This document shows positions 1-4,987 of a stretch of 5,008 bases of DNA, piece by piece. The stretch comes from Shewanella sp. (lineage in GTDB: Bacteria; Pseudomonadota; Gammaproteobacteria; Enterobacterales; Shewanellaceae), in assembly GCA_004195335.1 (NCBI GenBank), contig SDWK01000006.1:1-5008 (forward strand), given 5' to 3'. The number at the start of each line of letters is the position of its first letter. Positions within the stretch are counted from its first letter, which is position 1. The notes beneath the pieces are model-generated. The model did not search any database. It was given only the letters and a program-made list of their open reading frames with translations, and was not told the DNA's origin. Position numbers and translations under genes: made by a program.

Positions 1-42
1 ACTAAACACTAAACACTAAACACTAAACACTATTCACTATCA
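1..42. repeat. Heptanucleotide tandem repeat at the prkB 3' end
   Basis: Four perfect copies of ACTAAAC fill positions 1-28, followed by two degenerate copies, ACTATTC (29-35) and ACTATCA (36-42). On the minus strand this is GTTTAGT repeated. The array probably continues past the left edge of the window. The two degenerate copies overlap the last codons and the TAG stop (30-32) of prkB, and every perfect copy also contains TAG on the minus strand. Copy number may vary by slippage, which would change the region just after the stop but not the protein. Confidence 0.85.
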
Positions 43-917
43 AGTAACAAAAGTTGCTGACGTTTCTCTAACAGATCTCTGATCAAGGGAGTTAAAATCA
101 ACTCCATAGCCAGTGACATCTTGCCACCCGGTACCACAAGTGTATTGACTCTGGACATAAATGAACCGTCGATCATCTTCAGATAGTAGGGAAAGTCTAC
201 ATTCTTGATCCCACGAAAGCGGATAACAACGAAGCTTTCATCTAAGCTGGGGATATTTTTCGCACTGAATGGATTAGAGGTATCTACCGTCGGAACTCGC
301 TGAAAGTTGATGTGAGTGCGAGAAAACTGGGGAGTCATATGGTTGATATAATCATCCATGCTACGTACGATCGACCCCATGACTTTTTCACGGCTGTGGC
401 CTCTTTCTGAGGTATCTCGAATGATCTTTTGAATCCATTCCAGATTGACGATAGGGACCATTCCTATCAGTAGGTCAACATGTTCCGCGACATTACAGGT
501 ATCGGTTTTCACACCACCATGAAGCCCTTCGTAGTAGAGCATATCGGTATTTTCTGGCAGCGGGTGCCACTGGGTAAATGTTCCCGGCATCTGATTGAAC
601 GGCACCGCTTCATCAAAGGTATGTAGATATGCTCGGGTTTCGCCTTGACCCGTCGCGCTATAGTCGCTGAAACATTGCTCTAACTTTTCAAAGTCGTTCG
701 CTTCAGGGCCAAAATAGCTGATATTTTTATCTTCAGTTTTAGATTTGCGGATCTTTAATTCCATTTCAGGACGGGTAAAGTGATGAAAGCTATCGCCTTC
801 GACCGAAGCTGCATTGATCCCAAGTTGCCGGAAGATATGCTTAAAGGCCGTTGTGGTTGTCGTCGTACCCGCTCCAGAAGAACCAGTAACGGCGATGATG
901 GGATGTTTTGCTGACAT
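30..917 (-). CDS. prkB: Phosphoribulokinase PrkB
   Basis: This 295-residue protein closely resembles E. coli PrkB (about 290 residues) along its whole length. The family phosphorylates ribulose 5-phosphate to ribulose 1,5-bisphosphate with ATP in the cytoplasm. The P-loop GSSGAGTTT is at residues 12-20; as in bacterial phosphoribulokinases of the Rhodobacter type, the usual Walker lysine is replaced by threonine. EGDSFH (40-45) carries the Asp42 and His45 that match the catalytic base and substrate-binding residues known in the Rhodobacter enzyme, with Arg49 following. YEGLHGG (129-135) supplies the second acidic residue, Glu130, and RDTSERGHS (167-175) the conserved arginines. All key residues are present, so the enzyme looks active. 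The ATG at 917 is chosen because AGGAAA lies 4 nt upstream and the N-terminus MSAKHP matches E. coli. The physiological role of PrkB in bacteria without a Calvin cycle is unclear. The C-terminus is a few residues longer than in E. coli and runs into the heptamer repeat. Confidence 0.96.
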   Translation of the reverse strand: MSAKHPIIAVTGSSGAGTTTTTTAFKHIFRQLGINAASVEGDSFHHFTRPEMELKIRKSKTEDKNISYFGPEANDFEKLEQCFSDYSATGQGETRAYLHTFDEAVPFNQMPGTFTQWHPLPENTDMLYYEGLHGGVKTDTCNVAEHVDLLIGMVPIVNLEWIQKIIRDTSERGHSREKVMGSIVRSMDDYINHMTPQFSRTHINFQRVPTVDTSNPFSAKNIPSLDESFVVIRFRGIKNVDFPYYLKMIDGSFMSRVNTLVVPGGKMSLAMELILTPLIRDLLEKRQQLLLLDSE

Positions 918-921
918 TAAA

Positions 922-927
922 TTTCCT
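922..927 (-). promoter_or_regulatory. Ribosome binding site of prkB
   Basis: AGGAAA on the minus strand lies 4 nt before the ATG at 917, at the short end of normal spacing. It supports this start over downstream alternatives. Confidence 0.7.
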
Positions 928-967
928 AAAATGGAACCTGAATTTTATAATGAGTCGCTGACCCATC

Positions 968-997
968 TTTATACGATAATCAGACCTATCAGGTCAA
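968..997 (-). promoter_or_regulatory. Sigma70-type promoter of prkB
   Basis: On the minus strand TTGACC (997-992) matches the -35 consensus at 5 of 6 positions, and TATAAA (973-968) matches the -10 consensus at 5 of 6, with an 18-nt spacer. Transcription would begin near 961, giving a leader of roughly 43 nt. It allows prkB to be expressed independently of yheTU, although readthrough from upstream is also possible because no clear terminator separates them. Confidence 0.6.
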
Positions 998-1003
998 ACC
1001 TGA
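983..1003. promoter_or_regulatory. Candidate operator: alternating ACCT/AGGT half-sites
   Basis: Three half-sites alternate in orientation at 7-bp spacing: ACCT (984-987), AGGT (991-994) and ACCT (998-1001). They form two overlapping dyads, GACCT-ATC-AGGTC (983-995) and TCAGGT-CAA-ACCTGA (989-1003). The cluster covers the -35 box of the prkB promoter, so a bound protein would block polymerase. An AACCTGAA octamer at 997-1004 recurs at 935-942 in the prkB leader. I do not recognise the motif as that of a known regulator; the role is inferred from position and symmetry only. Confidence 0.35.
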
Positions 1004-1012
1004 ACGTGATTT

Positions 1013-1027
1013 AGCTAGTTTCTAGCT
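1013..1027. repeat. Short inverted repeat after yheU
   Basis: AGCTAG (1013-1018) and CTAGCT (1022-1027) form a perfect 6-bp stem with a 3-nt loop, starting 5 nt past the yheU stop codon. It lies where a terminator would be expected, but no run of T follows on the minus strand, so it would terminate poorly at best. It may instead stabilise the 3' end of the yheTU transcript. Confidence 0.4.
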
Positions 1028-1032
1028 GCTAT

Positions 1033-1269
1033 CTAATTATGAAGGTGCTCTCGTTGACGAATTGCAATTGACTCATCATCCTCACTATATTCAACGACTA
1101 AGCCCCCTTGCTTTAGTGCTAGTTTGCATTTAACTATGGCAAGCTTGAGCGTTGCATCATCGGTGTCGGAAAAACTGCCATCTTCGACCTGAGAGAAGAG
1201 ATATTCTTTAATTAAACTCTCTAAGGTTTCAATGGGTAATTGCTGCAGTGCATCATAAGGGACTAACAT
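1033..1269 (-). CDS. yheU: YheU family protein (UPF0270), function unknown
   Basis: This 78-residue acidic protein resembles E. coli YheU (72 residues): the N-terminus MLVPYDALQQLPIETLESLI parallels MLIPWQDLSPETLENLI, and both keep a central helix-rich part followed by a short strand with WSE or YSE. No signal peptide, membrane segment or metal motif is visible, so it is probably a small soluble cytoplasmic protein. The biochemical function is not known. The ATG at 1269 begins 2 nt after the yheT stop, with no strong Shine-Dalgarno sequence of its own (only a weak GAGTGA inside the end of yheT), which suggests translational coupling. Gene order yheT-yheU-prkB is conserved with E. coli and supports orthology. 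Confidence 0.93.
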   Translation of the reverse strand: MLVPYDALQQLPIETLESLIKEYLFSQVEDGSFSDTDDATLKLAIVKCKLALKQGGLVVEYSEDDESIAIRQREHLHN

Positions 1270-1271
1270 GT

Positions 1272-2243
1272 TTAGGTATCACTCAGTGAAAGAAAGGTGA
1301 GGATCCGCCTTTCCAGATAGTATTTGGGTTTTAATGGTGTGCCACCCTCAATAAAACCGACATGTCCACCGCAGTTATGCAGTTCATAGACCACCTGAGG
1401 AGACAACTTATCAGCGGTTGGGATCACGTCCCGGGTCATGAAGGGATCATCCGCTGCATGTATGACTAACGTAGGCTGACGAATATGTTTTAGATAGTCC
1501 ATACCGCTGGCTCTATGGTAGTAGTCATCCACTCCCGTAAACCCGTGAAGCGGCGCCGTTACTCTATGATCGAAAGTATAGAAGGTATTGAGCTCATCGA
1601 TTTGTGACATCGAGACTGGCATGCTCTCCCCAAGCTGCTTGTCTTTGATCTTTTCGGCTAATTTCTGCTGTAACTGTTTTATCAGGTGGCTTTGGTAAAC
1701 CTTAGAAAATCCTTTTTCCAACCTCTTGGCGCATGCTGCAAGTTTTAACGGCGCCGATACCACAACCGCACGTTCGATGAGGCTCGCCTCATCATGCTCA
1801 CCCAGATATTTAGCCAGTACATTGCCACCGAGACTGTAACCTACGGCCCTAATCTTCGAGTTTGGATAACGCAATGTTAAGTGAGTTAAATGTGCCTGCA
1901 GATCTTGGGTGTCACCACTATGATAGCTTCGAGCCAGGCGGTTACGTTCCCCTGAACAACTTCTGTGATGGTGAACGACGGCACATAGACCGCTATCACG
2001 ACAATCTTGCAAGAGCCGACGTACGTAATGAGAGTCGGCGCTGCCTTCCAGCCCATGAATAATAACCAGAATAGTTTGCCCTTCTTTGGGAAAGGTTAAC
2101 CAGTCCAGATCGATAAAATCACCGTCACTGAGCTCCAGACGTTCTCGAGTTAGCTCTGGTCTGTCCACCTTGGTGAATACCGGTAGAATCGTCTGAATAT
2201 GGGGGCTTTTTGCCCACCAAGGGGGTGAAAATGCTTGCGTCAT
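1272..2243 (-). CDS. yheT: YheT alpha/beta hydrolase (ABHD1/3, EMB8 family)
   Basis: This 323-residue protein matches E. coli YheT (about 340 residues) throughout. The fold is an alpha/beta hydrolase likely acting on an ester or lipid-like substrate, which is not known for the bacterial members. HGLEG (63-67) is the oxyanion-hole segment, RSCSGERNR (94-102) and YHSG (107-110) are family signatures, and GYSLGG (135-140) holds the nucleophile Ser137. HAADDPF (262-268) holds the acid, Asp265 or Asp266, and GGHVGF (292-297) holds His294, so the catalytic triad is complete. There is no signal peptide; it is probably cytoplasmic. The ATG at 2243 has no strong ribosome binding site, but the segment SPHIQTILP starting at residue 13 aligns with CHLQTMLP of E. 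coli YheT, which makes a later start unlikely. It is the first gene of a yheTU transcription unit with a candidate promoter upstream. Confidence 0.95.
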   Translation of the reverse strand: MTQAFSPPWWAKSPHIQTILPVFTKVDRPELTRERLELSDGDFIDLDWLTFPKEGQTILVIIHGLEGSADSHYVRRLLQDCRDSGLCAVVHHHRSCSGERNRLARSYHSGDTQDLQAHLTHLTLRYPNSKIRAVGYSLGGNVLAKYLGEHDEASLIERAVVVSAPLKLAACAKRLEKGFSKVYQSHLIKQLQQKLAEKIKDKQLGESMPVSMSQIDELNTFYTFDHRVTAPLHGFTGVDDYYHRASGMDYLKHIRQPTLVIHAADDPFMTRDVIPTADKLSPQVVYELHNCGGHVGFIEGGTPLKPKYYLERRILTFLSLSDT

Positions 2244-2300
2244 AATATATTGGCTATTGCTGAAAATTAAAACGTGTGTTTAATTATTAGTGTGAGTTGC

Positions 2301-2309
2301 ATTGTAGCA
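2301..2309 (-). promoter_or_regulatory. Extended -10 promoter facing yheT
   Basis: On the minus strand TGC followed by TACAAT (2309-2301) is an extended -10 element, 5 of 6 to TATAAT. No good -35 box lies 16-18 nt upstream, where the sequence is A-rich, and this is typical of extended -10 promoters. Transcription would start near 2294, giving a leader of about 50 nt to yheT. Confidence 0.45.
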
Positions 2310-2370
2310 TACCTGTTTGTTTCTTTTTCTCGATGAGAAGAAGACCACTTCAAGTCTGGGCTGTCCAATG

Positions 2371-2466
2371 GTTAATTTCCGATTTTTATACCCAAATGAC
2401 CTCGAAATGCAGGATTAAGCATGTTGAAGTCGCTTGGGTATATGCCCCCGCAGAGGCAGGAAATTA
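2371..2466. repeat. Large imperfect palindrome, likely dispersed intergenic repeat
   Basis: The inner arms are 24 nt each: 2387-2410 begins TATACCCAA and 2419-2442 ends TTGGGTATA. They match at 19 of 24 positions, and two of the mismatches are G-T pairs; the loop is 8 nt (2411-2418). Outer arms TAATTTCC (2373-2380) and GGAAATTA (2459-2466) extend the symmetry, leaving a small asymmetric insert with its own TGCC/GGCA pair (2443-2458). The TATACCCAA...TTGGGTATA edges resemble palindromes I recall as common between genes of Shewanella and Vibrio; that link is from memory. It sits between two divergent promoters and would separate them. It contains no open reading frame. Confidence 0.75.
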
Positions 2467-2495
2467 GCGCTACTTGGTGCAATAGTTGTGTTCGC

Positions 2496-2523
2496 TTCGC
2501 ATGTGAGCTGGCATCGGTATAGT
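2496..2523 (+). promoter_or_regulatory. Weak promoter for the Tat protein/GMC operon
   Basis: TTCGCA (2496-2501, 4 of 6 to TTGACA) and TATAGT (2518-2523, 5 of 6 to TATAAT) are 16 nt apart. A start near 2530 would give a leader of about 58 nt. An inverted repeat, AGAAAA (2526-2531) and TTTTCT (2539-2544), straddles the predicted start point and could be an operator or a leader hairpin. The weak -35 suggests a possible need for an activator, which is inference. Confidence 0.4.
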
Positions 2524-2575
2524 ATAGAAAAACATCGATTTTCTGTGTTGGATATTTATCCTCATTGAAAATTAC

Positions 2576-2580
2576 AGAGG
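2576..2580 (+). promoter_or_regulatory. Ribosome binding site deciding the ATG at 2588
   Basis: AGAGG lies 7 nt before the ATG at 2588. An in-frame GTG at 2582 is only 1 nt away from it and cannot be served by it, so the protein starts at the ATG and reads MKRRTFL. Confidence 0.7.
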
Positions 2581-2587
2581 GGTGGGC

Positions 2588-3103
2588 ATGAAAAGACGGA
2601 CTTTTTTAACATCGGCATTCGTCGGGACGGCATCATTAGCGCTGGGGGTTAGCATCTATTCGCCTGAATTTATCTCGGCTAATAAATCACAAGATACCCA
2701 GCACCGATTACTATTTAGTGTGCTACTGCCAGTATTTTTGGATGGTGCGCTACCCGATGTCGAGACACTTCGCCAAGCCGCAGAAAATCGTACCTTAGAT
2801 GCCATCTTACAGACCATCGCCATCTTACCCGAAGAGGGGCAAGCCGAGTTGGAACAGTTACTGGATATGTTGGAACAGAGGCTGGGCCTGCTGATTTTGA
2901 CTGGCAGTATGACCCCACTAATGATGCGTACACCACAAGAGTTGGTGTCAATGTTAGAGTATTGGCGTACCAGTTTCTTAGCGCTGATGGTGACCGCTTA
3001 CCAAGGTCTTAGGGAGTTGGTTATTGCAAGTTACTACTCTTGCCCGGAGCACTGGAGTCGATTGAATTACGAAAAGCCGATATTTCTGGGTCAAGAAGCC
3101 TGA
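2588..3103 (+). CDS. Tat-signal protein, gluconate 2-dehydrogenase subunit 3-like
   Basis: This 171-residue protein begins MKRRTFLTSAF, a twin-arginine signal: Arg3-Arg4-x-Phe6-Leu7 followed by a hydrophobic stretch to about residue 24, with a possible cleavage site after ISA (29-31). It should therefore be folded in the cytoplasm and exported to the periplasm by TatABC. The mature part resembles the small subunit 3 of gluconate 2-dehydrogenase-type flavoprotein dehydrogenases: a leading LLFSVLLPVFLDGALP (41-56), a helical middle, and an ending YYSCPEHWSRLNYEKP (149-164) like the family's C-terminal YY..PE.W..L.Y motif. No cofactor motif is visible, so it is likely a structural or export partner. 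The GMC oxidoreductase gene begins 73 nt downstream, and the two are probably co-transcribed. The family assignment is by eye; a search against PF13618 would settle it. The substrate is unknown. Confidence 0.8.
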   Translation: MKRRTFLTSAFVGTASLALGVSIYSPEFISANKSQDTQHRLLFSVLLPVFLDGALPDVETLRQAAENRTLDAILQTIAILPEEGQAELEQLLDMLEQRLGLLILTGSMTPLMMRTPQELVSMLEYWRTSFLALMVTAYQGLRELVIASYYSCPEHWSRLNYEKPIFLGQEA

Positions 3104-3163
3104 CAATAACGACTTGGCATTGCTGTAACGCATTTAAAATTATAACTAAAATAGTCAGTCGTT

Positions 3164-3168
3164 GGAGG
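3164..3168 (+). promoter_or_regulatory. Ribosome binding site deciding the GTG at 3177
   Basis: GGAGG lies 8 nt before an in-frame GTG at 3177. The in-frame TTG at 3162 overlaps the upstream side of this site and cannot use it, so a TTG start would add five spurious residues. Confidence 0.75.
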
Positions 3169-3176
3169 TAGTTGAG

Positions 3177-4778
3177 GTGGTAATAGAAGATCCGATTGAA
3201 GAGGGACTGGCCTCGGGCTGGAAACATATCGATGCCAGCCAGTTAAGTGAGAGTCAAACACTCGAAGCTGATGTCGTTATCGTTGGCAGCGGTGCGGGTG
3301 GCGGTGTCGCCGCCGAGATCTTAACCGATGCTGGCTTGACGGTTATTATCGTTGAGGGTGGCCCACTGAAATCATCCCAAAGTTTCAATATGGAGGAGCG
3401 TCGCGCCTATCCTAATCTCTACCATCAAGCGGCCGCCATGAAAACGAAAGATAAAGCGATTGGCATCTTTCAGGGCCGGGCCGTGGGAGGCTCGACCACG
3501 ATCAATTGGACCACCTCGATTCGCACCCCAAAAAATGCCTTGGATTACTGGGCTCAAAATAGGTCGGTCAAGGGCTTGTCGAGGGAGGAGCTGGATCCCT
3601 GGTTTGAGAAGATGGAGCAACGCCTGAATATTTCTAAATGGACATTTGCGCCCAATAGAAATAACGATGCATTAAAAACCGGTTGTGAAAAACTGAACTG
3701 GGATTTTACCGTGATTAAGCGCAACGTCAAAGGATGCTGGAACACAGGGTATTGCGGCATGGGATGCCCGGTGAACGCGAAACAATCCATGTTGGTCACC
3801 ACCATACCGGCGGCGCTTGAAAAGGGGGCCACCCTAGTGAGTCGGGCCAAAGTGGTAAAGTTAGAGCATCATAAGGATAAGATCTTTGCGGCTAAGGCCC
3901 AAGCTCTGGATGAAGATTTGAAGCCTACCTCTGTAGAGTTAATCTTTAAGGCTAAACACTATATTATCGCGGCGGGTGCCATACACACGCCAACACTAAT
4001 GATGCGCTCCGGCGTCACCGATCCCAATCAAGTACTCGGCAAGCGTACTTTCTTACATCCAACCCTGTTGAGTGGGGCCATTTTTAGTGATCCCATTAAC
4101 GCACACAGTGGCGCGCCTCAATCTATCTATTCAGATGAGTTTGTCTGGCGCGATGGTGCAGATGGGCAGTTGGGTTACAAGTTAGAGGTACCCCCGGTTC
4201 ACCCTATTCTTATCGGTTCTAAAACATTGGGTTATGGTAATAGTCATGCAGAATTAATGGCCAACTTTAGTCAACTTCAGGTGACGATAGCCCTAGTCCG
4301 AGATGGCTATCATGAGCAGAGTCAGGGAGGGCAGGTACATCTGACCGATAAAGGATTTAGCTTGGATTACCCATTGACCGAGGCGTTTTGGAATGCGGCA
4401 AGAAGGGCGTTTTCCAGCATGGCGGAATTGCAGTTTGCCGCTGGTGCTAAACAGGTTTTGCCGATCAGCGAAGGGATGCCTTATCTCAACAACTGGGCCG
4501 AGGCCAAGGCTAAGATTGAGATGATGGAGCTCGCGCCGCTCAAAACCGTTGTGGCTTCGGCGCATGTGATGGGGGGCTGCCCTATGGGGGAAGATCTTAA
4601 AATGTCTATGGTCGATAGTTATGGACAATCTCATTACTATGAAAATATGTCGGTAATGGATGGTTCTATCTTTCCGACCAGCTTAGGCGCTAACCCGCAA
4701 CTGTCGATATACGGTATGACGGCCAGAAATGCGACACGTTTGGCCGAGAGACTAATACCAATCGGTATAAGAAAGTGA
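3177..4778 (+). CDS. GMC family FAD-dependent oxidoreductase
   Basis: From the GTG start this is a 533-residue flavoprotein. VIVGSGAGGG (34-43) is the FAD-binding dinucleotide motif, Glu60 ends the second strand (VIIVEGG) and would bind the ribose, and GRAVGGSTTINW (100-111) is the GMC signature. IIAAGAIHTP (263-272) is the second conserved GMC segment. SAHVMGGCPMG (461-471) holds the catalytic His463, and GANPQLSIYGM (504-514) holds Asn506 as the second active-site residue. The family oxidises alcohol groups of sugars, sterols, choline or fatty alcohols. A cysteine cluster Cys187-x5-Cys193-x3-Cys197, followed by AKQSM, resembles the fatty alcohol oxidase and cholesterol oxidase branch rather than BetA. 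There is no signal peptide or membrane segment, so export would depend on the Tat-signal partner encoded just upstream. The final residues, IPIGIRK, and the stop codon lie in a repeat element. The substrate and electron acceptor cannot be told from sequence. Confidence 0.93.
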   Translation: MVIEDPIEEGLASGWKHIDASQLSESQTLEADVVIVGSGAGGGVAAEILTDAGLTVIIVEGGPLKSSQSFNMEERRAYPNLYHQAAAMKTKDKAIGIFQGRAVGGSTTINWTTSIRTPKNALDYWAQNRSVKGLSREELDPWFEKMEQRLNISKWTFAPNRNNDALKTGCEKLNWDFTVIKRNVKGCWNTGYCGMGCPVNAKQSMLVTTIPAALEKGATLVSRAKVVKLEHHKDKIFAAKAQALDEDLKPTSVELIFKAKHYIIAAGAIHTPTLMMRSGVTDPNQVLGKRTFLHPTLLSGAIFSDPINAHSGAPQSIYSDEFVWRDGADGQLGYKLEVPPVHPILIGSKTLGYGNSHAELMANFSQLQVTIALVRDGYHEQSQGGQVHLTDKGFSLDYPLTEAFWNAARRAFSSMAELQFAAGAKQVLPISEGMPYLNNWAEAKAKIEMMELAPLKTVVASAHVMGGCPMGEDLKMSMVDSYGQSHYYENMSVMDGSIFPTSLGANPQLSIYGMTARNATRLAERLIPIGIRK

Positions 4779-4783
4779 TCTAC

Positions 4784-4886
4784 TCAGAGTATTTTTGGCA
4801 AACTAATTCAAGGCGAATGGATGAGGGAATGGTGCTCCCTTCTGAAGTCATTCAACACTGAAGTAGGCAGCCAAAAACACTCCTGA
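4784..4886. repeat. First hairpin module of the terminal element
   Basis: The left arm 4784-4799 (TCAGAGTATTTTTGGC) pairs with the right arm 4870-4886 with one mismatch and one bulge. Inside lies a smaller stem, AGGGA (4824-4828) with TCCCT (4836-4840). At RNA level it follows the GMC stop by 5 nt and could act as a terminator-like or 3'-stabilising structure. Confidence 0.65.
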
Positions 4887-4889
4887 AAG

Positions 4890-4987
4890 GCGAGTTTTAG
4901 CGCATCTGATGCTGTGTTAACGAGCTTAAACGTAGAATAACTATGTTCTTCACTCGTTGCCTTGCCTCAGAAGCGCTAAATTCTCGC
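4890..4987. repeat. Second hairpin module of the terminal element
   Basis: GCGAGTTTTAGCGC (4890-4903) pairs with GCGCTAAATTCTCGC (4973-4987) apart from one mismatch or bulge in the T-rich part. Nested inside are AACGAG (4919-4924) with CTCGTT (4953-4958) and AACGTAG (4929-4935) with CTATGTT (4941-4947, one G-T pair) around a 5-nt loop. This gives three concentric stems. Confidence 0.65.

Noticed and set aside
814..1014. Plus-strand open frame of 66 codons over the prkB start
   Set aside because: It is antisense to the conserved P-loop region of prkB, shows no family resemblance, and has no convincing ribosome binding site.
1013..1027. Rho-independent terminator for yheTU
   Set aside because: The 6-bp stem is AT-containing and no T run follows on the minus strand, so it is listed only as an inverted repeat.
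2582..2587. GTG start giving two extra residues before the Tat signal
   Set aside because: It is 1 nt from the ribosome binding site AGAGG, while the ATG at 2588 is at 7 nt and yields a standard MKRRTFL beginning.
3114..3140. Possible internal promoter before the GMC gene (TTGGCA and TAAAAT)
   Set aside because: The spacer is only 15 nt and the region is simply AT-rich; co-transcription with the upstream Tat gene is the simpler reading.
3162..3176. TTG start of the GMC gene
   Set aside because: It lies on the 5' side of the GGAGG site itself; the in-frame GTG at 3177 is spaced correctly.
3554..4634. Minus-strand open frames of 98 and 113 codons inside the GMC gene
   Set aside because: They are shadows of a well-conserved coding sequence and show no recognisable protein features.
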